NCBI GenBank assembly: GCA_003439945.1
Contig: QVRM01002091.1
Location: 1 to 64,000 of the forward strand
Length of the DNA: 64,000 bases
Reading direction: 5' to 3'
DNA from: Dermanyssus gallinae
Lineage: Eukaryota > Arthropoda > Arachnida > Mesostigmata > Dermanyssidae
Both the position numbers and the translations under genes were made by a program. Shown piece by piece: positions 1-13,338 of the stretch. How positions within the stretch are numbered: the first letter of the stretch is position 1; each line of letters starts with the position of its first letter. The notes beneath the pieces were generated by a model that was not told where the DNA came from, did not search any database, and was given only the letters and a program-made list of their open reading frames with translations.

Positions 1-1279
1 TGTTGTTGTTGCTGTTTTTGTTATTGCTACTACTGTCGTCATTGTTATTGCTACTACTGTCGTCGTTGTTGTTGTTGTTGTTGTTGCTGATTCGTCGCTT
101 TCATAGTCGCCTTTTTCCTCCACCTACCTCGTCGGTTTCGATAGCAGCTGTCTCTGGCGTCTTTGTCGCCAAGGTGAAATTGGCGCCACCTGGCACCGTT
201 GTCCACCCTGCGACCCGGGCCGACATCGACGACGATGACGATATGTACGTACTGCATAGCGCACACTGAACAAGCCGCCTCATTGGTGAACTGACGAGAT
301 GTGGAGCAGGAGCAGGAGGTGGGAGCAGGGGGCAACGCGCAAGAAAATTGCGTGGCGTAGTCGGGTCGTTCTCACTTTGACAACTAAACACAACTCACTA
401 CTCAAACTGTCTGTATCTGGCCCACGTCGGCTGCTACGGCGGCTGAGGACTGAGCCGATAATGGCGCTTTTTGCTATGGCGCTATTCGCACTTCGACTTT
501 GGTTCCCGTTCTATGGGAGTGTGTGTATGTGAGAGTGGGGGTGATGATGTTGAATGTTGTCCCTCCTGGCTTGTTGCTGGCAAATCCGACAGACAATCCC
601 AAGGTCATTGTGGCTGACGCAGGCGGCAACGGACGGCGGCGTCACCATAATCATCATCATCATATGGCGAAAAATTGACCAACAACTCTATGGCCGGCCA
701 TCGTTCGATTTGAAATCCCCATACTTATGGCAACCCCCCCCCCCCCCTGGCCTTACGTGTCGCGCTTCTTCTGCTTACGGCAACGTCGTTGTCATTATTG
801 TTGTTGTTGTCGTCATTGTTGTTTTAGTTGTTATTGCTGTTGTTGTTGTTGTTGTTGTCGTCGTCGTCGATCCAGAACAATACGTCCATTCACAGATTTT
901 TTGCCGTCCCGTTAGCATTCGTGGTGAGAAAGAGCATCTTTGTTTCTTGGTTGTCCTCACACCGTACTGTCGATAGGCCGACTAACGCGTTTTTTCCTTC
1001 ATCTTTCGTCGGATTTCTCTGTGCCCCCGTTTTTGCCCCCTATTCCTTTCCATTTCCTCTTTAACTTGCATTGCTACGATAGTTTATGCTTTTTCTTCTC
1101 TTTTCATTGCAATTCCGAGGCGAGACGCGTCGGCAACAGAATACTCATATATCAACGATCGATTGTCCACTACTGTTAAGATGAAAATACCACGACAGGG
1201 GCGAAGTAGAACTTTCACTGCCATTTGCGCGGCAGATTGATGACCATAACGGTCATATCAGGCGTCTCCACAGCGTTTC

Positions 1280-1281
<2 letters not shown>

Positions 1282-1343
<62 letters not shown>

Positions 1344-1402
1344 TATATATATTGAACATGTACAGCGAGTGGAGGGCTAAGCCTATATATATATATATAT
1401 AT
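1282..1402. repeat. (TA)n microsatellite, two blocks
   Basis: A nearly pure TA dinucleotide tract runs from 1,282 to about 1,340. A short unique spacer follows, then a second TA block at 1,383-1,402. Confidence 0.95.
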
Positions 1403-2927
1403 ACTAGAAAAAAACGTTAACTACTTAATCGGTATACATATAATACCATCTTAGAAAAGCCAAAAAACTTAAACATTTTTTATGGGGCCGAAATAATACG
1501 TCTAAAGGCAGGGTACACATGCGGTTGCGACATGGGTATGATGTAATCGTGTATTGATAGTTAAAGCCATTCATTCGTAACCATTCAAGAAGTAGCATCG
1601 TCAACAGAAGATGAATATCACTAACAATAAACGCATTTTTATTCGGGCGACTACGTTCTACAGGTAACGAGTTCCTGACGCAGCTGGGTTGATTGAATTG
1701 ATCAGCAGTGTATCTTTGTTAACTCCCTTTTGACGAAATCTAGCTAAAAGCTTACTTATTTGGCCTCGTGTCAGCCGTGTGTGTGTGCTCCGTATGTAAG
1801 TGGGTAGATGCAAGCCTGAATTTAAGTGTGATTTGTGGCAAACAAACTTTCAACCGATAGTCTATCTCTCTTTCTGTCTCTGGCATGCAACGATTACCTA
1901 TAAGCTAACGGGGCAGGACAACCACAACGAAGACGTATCTCGTCCTTCTGATCGTGAAGGTTCGAACGAAAAGCTCCGAAGTTCGAAGGTCTGTCTGCTC
2001 ATCTGTGTCCATCACGCTGGGGGCGTCATCATCTGTGACGGGGGCGTCATTGAGGGCTGTCAATGAGGAACTCGCGCGGTGTCCACTACGCCATCTGTAC
2101 ACATGCACGCATACACTACTCACACATCCGCGCGCCATAGTCATCGAATTCTTTTCGTTTTGCCCATCATTATCATCAGCAGAAGCAGAAGCCGCAGCAG
2201 GGGCGGCATTAGTAGTCGTAGAAGAAGACGACTGACTAGCAGAAAGAAGACGTACTACTCTAATCGCCGTCTTATAGTCTCGTCGACTTGAGACACGATA
2301 ACGAGTGAATGGAAGCGATGAAAGATGAAGGCAGATATATGACCGACCGCTTGACCGCCTCAAAGCGGTCGTCGCTTATCGCTAAAGAAGAAAAATGAAA
2401 ATGACAACAAAAAAAAACAGTTGAAAAGCTAACGAAGAAAGGTTAAGACGAAAGGCGGACGAATTTGCTTCCTTCTGGCCGAGCTTCCATCAGACCAGTA
2501 TGGCGAGCAGCCAGCGGGCTGGCCTGTGGCCCAGTGCATGAGCTTCGCGTCACGATACCCACGCCAGGCTACGCCACATTGCCATATGTATCATGTCATA
2601 ATCAATCAGGTGGTGGTGGTGGTGGTGGTACAGTGGTGTGGGTCTTCAAGAAGAAGAAGAAGAGCGACGAGAAGAAACGCCGAGGAAGCCGAAGTCGACT
2701 TTTTCAGATCATTTGATTCATAATAGACAGCTAGCCAGATAGAAAGATAGGTACATTCACTCATTCATCAGCATCTTCATCGTCGTCATTATCATCACCG
2801 CTTGTTTTTTCAATTGTTGGTTCCACTCATTGTCTGCTCACGCAGCAGCAGAGGCAGCAACAGACACTGTCTGCTTCGTGGTGATCACGGTGGGCGAATT
2901 CAGAAACAGATATGCATTTACATTTTC

Positions 2928-2961
<34 letters not shown>

Positions 2962-2962
2962 A

Positions 2963-3164
<202 letters not shown>

Positions 3165-5735
3165 CGTGTCGATATGTATTCATGGAAAAGGAGAGAAAGA
3201 GACAGAGATTGGTCGAAGCGATCGAGCTTGACCATAGAGGGCTGATGGCCCTCACTGATGTGCGGTGGCGTGTTGAATTTTGAACACCTTCGGTCGGTGG
3301 GGCCATCTGTCAGGGCAAGCAGTGGCGCCGATCAATGCAAGTATAGACACCCGCCGACGCCTTCGTCGTCGTCGTCGTCTGCCGCACCGAAGACGGGGCT
3401 CATCCGAATTTTACAATTTCATAATCGAAATCAAATGAAGACCACCATGTCCTCTATCATGATTGACATTTTGACAATAGGGGGCTATCGTTGGTTTGCG
3501 CGCTCAAGTGCCTACTCTTCCTACCTTGTCTCTCTCCCTCACACACCTACTGGTGACCTTGCAAGAGCTTGAGTGACTTATATAATATATATATATATAC
3601 ATATATATATATAGCGACTACATTCGGACGTGATAGAATTTCTCGGCGAGCCAGTATTGGTTACTATTATTAACGGCAGCACGAACAGTTCCATTATCAC
3701 CAGTCACTATTGACATGAACGACGATGAGCTTATTGCGATATCTTACCGTATTATCGATGTGTCAGTTTTGATTATTTTTTATGCTGTGACGGCTGAGGC
3801 CGAATTCGCGAATTACTCAGCACCGTGTCGGGTCGGGTCGTGGTCTTTGTCGGCGTTTGTCTGTTTTGACACCTCCTGAGGCGTTTTGTTTGTTGTTCAG
3901 GGGAAGACCGGGACATGAGAGCGCTGCTTGGTATTTGAGAATAGATGTATTTTATAGAAATGATATCTAATAACATGTATATTACTTAGTTGTCGTAAAT
4001 GTTCAACTATGCTATAATGGTTGATTATTGGTTCTGATATGAATACTTTTAGCAGAAAACGACACGGAACGCCCAAATTAATGTTAATCGTAACAAAACG
4101 CGTGATAAGCAAGGTGCACTTCTAGCAGCAGCAGCAACAACAACAACAACAACAAATAACAACAACAACGAAGATAAATAATAAACATTATGAATAGAAT
4201 GACAAAAACTACGGCTTCGATTAGACTGAAAGTTTTAATGAAGACCAAGTCCAAAACACGACATGAAACAAGCGACTAAGCGACTACAGCGCGAGCAACA
4301 AGAGGGATATATTGCTACGCTCGACCGGCGGCGTAAGAAGACCGGCAATTATGACTTCACCGATTGTGTGAGGTGCGAGGTATTTTTATTAGTGCTACTT
4401 ACTGTTACTGCTACTTACTGTTTCTGCTACAACAACAACTACTACTACAACTACAACAACAGCTACTACAACTACAACATCTAAGTACTACGACACAGTA
4501 CCACCAAAGCTAACTTCACATACAGAATAGGCTTCAATCTCCTCCTCCTCCGACGGAGTGAGACGTCTGGCCACGCGACTGCAGTCTGTCACGGTTAATG
4601 ACTGTTATGGACAGCTGTTGATGGGCGGCTGCTGTCCGCTGCTGACAACGGGCCAACACACACAGTATACAGACACGTATTCCAGACACGAAACCCTTTG
4701 TCTGTGGACGGGGGTGAAACATCACCCCCCCCCCCCCCCCCCGCTCGGCCACCTACGCGTATACATATCACCGTTAGCGCGCCAGATGACATTGTCAATG
4801 ATGAGCATCATTGATTCACACATGCAGAACAGGCCAAAGTCACAGGGAACCCCTGGGGTTCTCTCTCTTGCGCGGGCGCTCGCGCTCTCCCCCCCCCGTC
4901 TCTCTCTCTCTCTCTCTTGTTTTTCGCTGTCTCGTTTGTTCTCTCTGGCCCACTTTCGTTCGGATACGCAATCGGCAGCGTCGTTGGCGTTTGTAAGTGG
5001 GGGGTGCGAAAATCAAAGTGTCGGCTTCGGCAAACGTGAACGAAATCAACACGTACAGCAACAATACACGCGTTATAAACTATATTCCACTTCGCGCGGG
5101 GAGCAAACATTGACACCAGGAATAGTGTAAAAATTATTAAATTATTATTATTATTATTATTATTTATACGTTGCATTTGTGAGGTGCGAACGTGTATTCC
5201 TTGTCTCATCCTAGCACCTAATCCTTATTCCATGGAACCGACAATACAAGCGGCGTTTACTCCTCACACTGCAGGCAACAGCAGTTGCCGTAAAAACTCG
5301 CCTTTGCGCCGATTGCCCAATAGATTCGTGATCTGTCTGCCCAGCTCATTAACGAATCTCTTAGTTGCCTTATTTACCGAATGCATTATTTTAATGGATA
5401 TTGATACTACGATGTAGTCAGTCTCCAGTTCCTGGTAACTGGGACCATGTCAAGGGCCTTACTTACTTTTACCTGGTTAGTATCAACAGCAATTACAACT
5501 AGCAGCGCATATCTAAGGGAATAAAATATAAAGTATTTTTATCTTTATCTCTCCTTATTGTTCGTGTAGGAGATAAACTACAGATACAAGTGCGTACAGG
5601 CGAAAAAGACTCGTTCAGCTGGAGTGCAGCTCGGAGTTAGCACAATTATAATACAGCTGCCAATTAGAATTTATAACTCCATTCCGTAGAATATAGCACT
5701 GTAAACTGTCGCGGAATCACGTGGTACATCTCCAG

Positions 5736-5782
5736 GATTTATTGGTTAATCATTGTAAGGTACAATAATTAACCAATAAATC
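5736..5782. repeat. Short perfect-stem hairpin
   Basis: GATTTATTGGTTAAT at 5,736-5,750 is repeated as its reverse complement ATTAACCAATAAATC ending at 5,782, with a loop of about 17 bases. A T-run follows. No gene is attached, so it could be a tiny MITE remnant. Confidence 0.6.
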
Positions 5783-6485
5783 TTTTTTAATTACTATTAT
5801 AATTCGTATGCTTCTTTTTAATATTATACGCCATTCAAAAACTTTTTGCTCCATTATCTTCGTAGGCTACGCTTTTGTATTCCGTACCGAACGTTTGTTA
5901 CTATGAAGTACGCTACTTTATAGCGCACGCTTTATAACATCTGTAATACGACCTGAACTAATAATAATAATAATAACACAGCAGGACCAAAAGCTTTGAT
6001 GTAGGCACGACGTGAAAACTGCGATACCGACTCACGACTCTAGGAGAACATGTAGTGTTTCATCTGCTACCTTCCATATTTATGATGAATAGAAACATCA
6101 GCATTGATGTGAATCTGTGAATGCTTGTATATCTATCTATCTGCTTGCTGTCTGTGCATTTAATAGAAGCGTAAGACTCTTTTAGTAGGTACTGGAATAC
6201 TGCTAACAATAGGATTGAACACAAGTGATAGTATTGAATTGTATAGTAGAATATAACGACATACGTTCCATCACAGTTAGAGGATTTATTTATTATGATA
6301 AGTTCGGGTTTTATTTCACAGTCACAGGTAACGGCCGTTCTCGATCAGTCGAGTTGAGGAGGAGCGAACTAATTAGTTAGTAACAGTTGAGTTTATGGAA
6401 TCATCAATCAGTGATTATCCTGACTAACAACGGCGGTACAAAATGTTGCCGCTCCGCTGCGTTCTGCTCGTGTTTACCCGTCCAG

Positions 6486-6648
6486 GTGTTGGATCTCGGT
6501 TTCAACGGCATCCGCTACATACCCGAGTCGGCATTCGCCGCCAACCCTCTGCTCACACTTCTCGCGCTCGACGGAAACCCCATGTCATCGATCCCGATCG
6601 AACCTTTCCGACACCTCAAGTCCACCCTACGAGGACTCAGCGTCGGCG
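6486..6648 (+). CDS. Leucine-rich-repeat exon of an LRR-Fn3 transmembrane receptor
   Basis: This 163-base internal exon encodes the last leucine-rich repeats of a cell-surface protein. The frame starts in phase 0 after the acceptor CCCGTCCAG and reads VLDLGFNGIRYIPESAF, then LLALDGNPMSSIP, then the terminal LRGLSVG. This is the LxxLxLxxNxIxxIPxxAF pattern of extracellular LRRs. It ends in phase 1 at a strong donor (GTACGT at 6,649). The downstream exon at 20,224 begins in the matching phase, and the join reconstructs the canonical run from last LRR into the cysteine-rich C-terminal cap. Earlier exons (signal peptide, other LRRs) are not visible. LRR ectodomains of this type usually mediate adhesion or ligand recognition; the specific partner cannot be read from the sequence. 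Confidence 0.85.
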
Positions 6649-6758
6649 GTACGTGTGTGTGCTTTGTACGATACAATAGTTTACATATACAAGTAGATTT
6701 TCATATATATAATATGCACATGCATAACGACACACATATATATATAACGATATAATAA

Positions 6759-6792
<34 letters not shown>

Positions 6793-6803
6793 GATATAAT
6801 AAC

Positions 6804-6832
<29 letters not shown>
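6759..6832. repeat. (TA)n microsatellite with ATAACGATA interruptions
   Basis: The TA tract lies about 110 bases downstream of the LRR exon donor. It is interrupted by repeated ATAACGATATA/ATAACGACATA units. Confidence 0.9.
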
Positions 6833-6834
<2 letters not shown>

Positions 6835-7046
6835 TTCTTCGATCATTCCGATTAACTCCAGCGTTCGATAAGGGCTGATTTGTACCCAGCCATGTTAGGC
6901 GTTTGTCCACCTGTGCAGTAGCAACATTCACAAACGATAAACGTTTAGATCGATGATTTCGATAGCTGAGCGATTTTTCGTTCAGTGCTCGCAGTGTTAG
7001 CACACCACTAGCGGCCGCTTGGTTGCCGCAACAAGGTCCGGCAAGT

Positions 7047-7080
<34 letters not shown>

Positions 7081-10000
7081 AACTAAAACAAAACCGCAAC
7101 TAGAAGAACAACAACAAAAACAGATTCTTCGGCAAGAACACCAAAGCGTTTACTTCGACGCCTGATAGACATAGACGACGATCATCGACCCCTACTTTTT
7201 TGCGTGTTCGGGATGCGTTTGCATTCGTACTCGACCAGCGTGGCGTGGCTGCATAAGGCCAAAGAGTAATCGGTTGCCTACTAGAAAAAATAGTCTGCCT
7301 AACATGTTTTTGTGTTTGTACAGAGACAAATAAAGAAAGAGAGATAGATAGATAGAGAGAGAGAGAGAGCGGTGCAAAGCGAAATAGTGAAAAAGTGAGA
7401 ACATTGCCACGTTTTCTCAATATGATCTCATATCATAGTGCCAAACTACAACGACATTTTCGATACAAACAAACAAACAACACCCCCAGTTCGTCGTCTG
7501 TCGAACGATCGCTCAATCTATCGCCAGTCGCCCTCGAGCCAAACGAGTCGTCGCAACACACATTCGAATGAATAGGCCATTAGGAGTACCTAGTATGTAT
7601 ATAGATGCATAGATGGATGCGTATCGATATGCCTGCCGGCCGCCAACGCTATAAGTCCATACGTCTAGTGTGCAGAGCCTTTTTCGACACAGCTGAAGGC
7701 CAACTATTTGACCCGGTGGTCGCAGCGCCGCCCCGTAACATAGACACACAGGGCTACGCTGGATACACAAAATCACACAAACAAACAACCAAGCAAACAA
7801 GCACACATGTACATACACATGCATGCCCCGAACCGTTACGAGGCCGTTACTGCTAACGGTCGGTAACTTATATAAGCAGAACAGAGCGTTGACCGCTCCT
7901 TCCTGCTTCTCATTCTCCATCGCTCTCTCTCTCTCGCTTTCTTTAACTTGACCTTACACACACACACTCTCTCTCTCTCTTTCTCTCTCACTTGATCTTT
8001 CATGTGCTCTAGCACTTCCTAACTATAGCTATTCCTGCCCATTCACCCATAATCTGCCCCCTATGAGGAACTACTAAGTAGCTTCTTCTTTGCCCGAAGA
8101 ACGAACCAAAGGGCAGAGAAAAGTCAACAAGACAAGACAACTGCGGGAAAGGCGAATGCCAACCACGTTAAGGTGGTCAGTTGTGTGTGGTTGTTTTTTT
8201 TTCGTCTTGTTCTTCTAACAAGGCGCCCGCTAGTTCCGTCATGGCCAGCCGCCACTTCCGATCAGTTTAACCAAACAACTGGCAGCGAAGTAGCTAACTA
8301 TCCGTGTCTGACTCGTCATTTTCTTCTTATTCTTATTCTTCGTTGGCAGTATAGAGGAATTGCGCGCGATGCTTGAAAACGTCAACATAGTCGCTTGCAA
8401 CGGCAAAAGTTGCCGCCACTGCTGCTGATGCTGTTTTCTTTAGTCATCACTCTTTAGCCCATAAAAGTCCGCAATGTTTGGCTGGGATTAGATGATTCTA
8501 TCTGCCTGCCTCGCTCTCAACATGAGCGCTGCTCAGATTCTCAGATTTTTTGTGCCGTCGACTGCGAGCAACTGCGGCAGCCGAATCGGCGTCGGGTTTA
8601 TGATTAAGTTCCATGTCCGGCCCTCCGGTCGTCAAATACGTGTCGAGAACCTTCTTCAAATTTAGTTTACTTTCCGTATAATACATTAGGTATATGTTAC
8701 ACACATCAACTAGCTAGGCCAATGCGCATTGCGACTGTCACGTGTCCCTTCTTCAAATTGACGCGTCAACATCGACACACGGGGTCGATCGCTCCCACAC
8801 GCAGCTTAATCGCTGATTCACCATCATTAGTTGGAATCTATCCTGTCCTATCCTTGTGATCGGTGTCCTTCGTAAAGTGCTTATGTTGTTGTTGTTGTTG
8901 TCGTCGTCATTGTTGTTTGTTGTAATGCCATGCTCTCGTTATTCGTAGTATTTATGTTGTTGTTATTGTTGTTATGGTAACTGCAATTCTTTCTTACACC
9001 ACCTCCGTTTGATCTTATACACTACTCATTTTATGGTTGATGGCGCTGCTGCTGCTGATACAGCTCACACGTCACGCCGCCATCGCTAACCTCGCTTACT
9101 GGCTCGCGTTTCGAACACCCGCTATGGTGGAACAAACAGCCTTGTTGTTGCCGATGTCAAGCGATGAACTTCAAGCGACGGAGTAGTCCACTTCATTTTG
9201 ATAAAGCGAGCCGTGAACGTGGGTGATTCACAGCGAGGTGTCAATGGCGGTGTTGCTTTTCCAGCGCTCTGCACATCTCTCTGTGGTCCTTTCGGTGGCC
9301 GCATTGTGGACAAATTCAACTAGCAGTTTTACTAGCACTGAGTAAATGTGTACTTAAACTAGATACAGCGCGAGTCGACGGGGACACATACCAGTGAGGC
9401 AAAAGAACACTAACAATGTGGGAGTATGCCAGTGACGACGGACCCCAGCTCCCGACGACGGGTTTGCTCGAGCAAAGATTGATTTTGAGTTGGCCCGGCA
9501 TTACTACTAGTACTGCAATGATAGTGATTAATGACCCACCTTAACAGGCCAGAAAGTCCACGAATACGAGAAAGTCGAGCTATGTATGTAAGCTAATTTA
9601 CACTTCTGTGCGGTTTGTGCATCATACTACTCGTTAAACAACAAGCAATTCAGAAGATTTAGAGTCTGTTCTGTGGCACGCCATGTTACTTGTTACTGGT
9701 TACGAGGAGAGATCTAATCAATACCATATCTCTAACTTTCTAATCATCGGTATTGCAATCGAAGTTAGTACTGTTGATAATAATTGTTGTTGTTGTTGTT
9801 GCGGTCTCCGGTTTAGTTCGTTTTGGCCGATATGCATCTAATCGGCGACCTCCGTTCATCACATTTACTGTTTTTTTTGTGTATGGCTAGCGTTACTCTT
9901 GTTACTACTGTATATTAATTGTCGGTATAATTTTTATTGTACAACTGTTATGTATTTTTTTTGTCACGAGTCATGACACTAAGATTGATTCACTTGTAAT

Positions 10001-10498
10001 TCATCACGAATAGTCACGAGTCATAAAAAAGGTTGATTCATTTGTGATTAGATATACGTGTTTACTTTTCAATGTCCTTGAGTAAAATAGATCTATTCAT
10101 TCTATCCTCACACTTGAGCTCCTTAGGTGAGTGTATTCTCGCCAGGTTGCTTTCAGATACATCGAGTTAAGAATGCGTTTCAGATTTGAGATCCGAGCCG
10201 ATACGGCAGCTCTATGGGGGAAAGAAAGTGAAAAAGACTTAGGCTTCGTGCTCATGCGGTCACTGCAGGAACGCGCCCTGATTTTTTTCCTGATTCGAGT
10301 TGTTTCCACATTGTGAAGGACATCATGCTTTTGTTTACTTGTAACACGTGCAGGTGTATGGGTGCGTGTGTATAATCGACTCGCGATGAACGCGCCCAAC
10401 AAAAACGCCTCCTCCTAGATTCTTCTGTAATTATCTGATTCTCCCTTAGTCCTCTACACATCTAAAAGAAAAGATACCAATTACGAAGAGATTTGGCT

Positions 10499-10503
<5 letters not shown>

Positions 10504-10566
<63 letters not shown>
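10504..10566. repeat. (TA)n microsatellite
   Basis: Pure TA tract of about 62 bases inside the LRR gene intron. Confidence 0.95.
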
Positions 10567-10569
<3 letters not shown>

Positions 10570-10884
10570 GTTTTCTTTTTTTGCACGTTTGTTATGTGGA
10601 CCAAAGGCGATGAACAAGGAATTTAACGCACAATTTCATCTGTAGTTGCGCTCACACACCCAAGCACATACAGCTATTAGCTCTAAGACCTAGCTGTCGT
10701 GGTCATTGAGGCATACTGGTCATACACAACATGTTTGCCTGTTGACAGTACAGCGTCCGCTGCCTGTTGTTGTACACTACCGTCACGGATAGCCGTTTAC
10801 ACCGATGCTGCTTCTTATATTGTAGCTCTTTAGGGGAGAAACGTATTCGCTGTTAGACTTGTACAGGTGTTCTTGTTTTTCTTC

Positions 10885-10930
<46 letters not shown>

Positions 10931-11060
10931 TGCTCGAGTTACCATTTTTCTGCAACATATCACGTGCGGCTGATTACTTACGACCGTCTCCCCCTACCAT
11001 CGGTCCTGTTCTTCTGGTCTGCTGGCCAAGAGCAGAAGTAGGTACACCAGAAGTGTGAAG

Positions 11061-11061
<1 letters not shown>

Positions 11062-11118
<57 letters not shown>

Positions 11119-11120
11119 TA
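11062..11120. repeat. (ATA)n trinucleotide microsatellite
   Basis: About 19 ATA units follow one another inside the LRR gene intron. The antisense open frame with many tyrosines is this repeat. Confidence 0.95.
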
Positions 11121-11512
11121 ATAGTAAATCCCGAGCAGAGTCTTAACTTTCGCCGGCTGTTTGAGTTCCGCTGAGCTGCTTCGACTGCTCCGAATCACTC
11201 AATGCGGATGCTGTGCACGCCGCGGTACTGCACTGGTCTGGCGGATTGTAGCGCTTCGTGTTCTTCACACTAGCTATAATATGTACGTCTAGCGGCAAGC
11301 TAAACGTGTCCGACGACGGTCAGCGGCAATTGGCACGACTCACTGGCACGTTGAGTCTGCCGCTCCTGCCAGCTCCAACAGTGACCTGAAGCTACAACCT
11401 ACATAGCGAATCGCAACACATTTAACACGACCGACCGTCCACTGTCTGCACCTGCTGCAGTCTATTGTAGTTCTGTTGTGGTGTTTTGTTGTTGTTGTTG
11501 TTGTTGTTGCTG

Positions 11513-11605
11513 CCGCTATTCTTGTTGGTGTTCTTGTTGTTGCCGCTATTCTTGTTGGTGTTCTTGTTGTTGCCGCTATTCTTGTTGGTGTTCTTGTTGT
11601 TGCCG
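11513..11605. repeat. 30-bp tandem repeat, three copies
   Basis: The unit CCGCTATTCTTGTTGGTGTT plus CTTGTTGTTG is repeated three times without visible change, giving an exact 30-base period. It follows a (TTG)n tract and precedes a (CAA)n tract, so the whole block could fold as a TTG/CAA stem. Its period is a multiple of three, which makes translated repeats in several frames. Confidence 0.92.
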
Positions 11606-11817
11606 CCACAACAACAACAACAAATCCATTAACTGCGGCCAGTTTGGCTATTTGCAGCAACGGCCGGCTGTACCGGCGATACTGGTATACGAGTCGTGCT
11701 GATGCTGCTGCTGCTGGGGCAACCGGCTAAATTAACGGACGTCTAACGGTTCGGGTTTACTGTTGTTGATGAGTGCATCCTATGTTTTGGTCAGTTCCAA
11801 GCAGATTTTAGTTTACA

Positions 11818-11849
<32 letters not shown>

Positions 11850-11851
<2 letters not shown>

Positions 11852-12480
11852 GGTGTGCGCAAAATAAGCTGAAATATTTAGAGTAACATAAAACAAGGGT
11901 GTTTAAATAAATATTCTCATACAGCTAAAGCAAATGAAATAAATAATAATACTAAAGGAAATGAAATAATAAAATACAAGATTAGTGAGTTAGCGAAGTT
12001 TAATATTTTTACAAATTATGTTTTTATTTATACGGAACACCATTTTGTACGAAAATCAGACTCAATTACACTAATGTACGCTTCAATGTTAGTATTTAGT
12101 TCGATGGTGGTCATGAAATTATTAGCGTATACTGTACTCATCAAAAAAACTTCATCCTCAAAAGCTTAATTGTCTCGCCGGCTCTGTGGCGCTTACGGCT
12201 AATGGCATTTTGTTGCAGCCAGAGTTACTCGCATCGATTCCGTCCAAATTCGGCCAAAGGCAGTTGAGAATCATGCTGCGATAACACTCGCCATTCACCG
12301 CGGAGTGGTGTAAAAATAGAGTCCAATGGCTCATTTGGACCAGAACCCGCACCAACTGTCACATATTGCACATATAATTAGGCTCTTAGTGAATCACGAT
12401 AGGATTCTCGATTGCCCAAGTGTGACAGTTTTGTTTATTCATACTTCCATTCAGATAAAAATAGGCTTCGTTCAAAAAAC
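11850..12480 (-). pseudogene. Degenerate Tc1/IS630-type transposase remnant
   Basis: On the minus strand, from about 12,475 downward, broken frames read EAYFYLNGSMNKQN, then NGECYRSMILNCLWPNLDGID, then NKMPLAVSATEPARQ. These match the conserved middle of a widespread Tc1/mariner-superfamily (DDE) transposase: an EAHFHLNGYVNKQN-like block, then a VNGxRYRxMI block, then the catalytic QQDGATCHTA region, here eroded to NKMPLAVSATEP. Stops and frameshifts interrupt it and the catalytic aspartate is not recognisable. The 3' boundary may be AAGGTGTGCGCAAAATAAGC at 11,850, next to (TA)n. The copy is inactive and sits inside the LRR gene intron. Confidence 0.6.
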
Positions 12481-12998
12481 GATATAATTTTGTTTACAAA
12501 ACAACACATTGGATCTATTGCATACGCAACGCCGCTTATTATCAGGCGGTGCGTATTTATATATGTGCGAATTTATATATCTAATATATGTTTATAATCT
12601 CTACTACTCTTCTCGCTGCTACATGTTTACTTTCGTTGCTATTATTAGTGTTTGCCTTTTATTGTTTGTATCGCTCGTCTATGTATGATTAGGTTTGCAT
12701 CTGTCTGTGAACATGAGTATGCATCGATGAAAATATTTATACATGCGTGTTTAGCTGCGGAACACGAGAGAGTAAGAGGTCACAATCGTAGGTGTGGTCC
12801 GTTTAAGGACTTAATCTATTTTAATAATTCATATATATGCGCCCTTTGTGTGGACAGAAGCGGACTGATCCATGTGCAGTTGTGGACACAGGTATACGCA
12901 GATATCGACAACAACAACAACAATAATGATCGACTATGCTTTTAGCGGGTGCACAAAAAATATGTGCTCATGCACCAAATATATGCGCGTGGGTGTGT

Positions 12999-13041
<43 letters not shown>

Positions 13042-13338
13042 TCGATCATTTTCTTCTTTTCTGTTTTGTTTCGATGATATGTCTCGATGTCCTGGTAGTT
13101 GCGTTCAAAGGCGAATGCCGTCCCTCTCCTCTCCGCTCCTGCTCAATGAACACCACCGCCCCATCTCCCCCTCTCAGATTTTTTTTGCTCCCCCCAACTT
13201 GCTCTCTCGCTCTTTGTCCGTCCAATATCGCGTCCATGCCATGCACGGTCCATGTTGCCGGCCACTCCTACAGGTCACAAGGTTGCTCAGCACGTACGAT
13301 GAAAGGGCCAGGCAGGCCAAATACGAGGCGTGAGTAGG

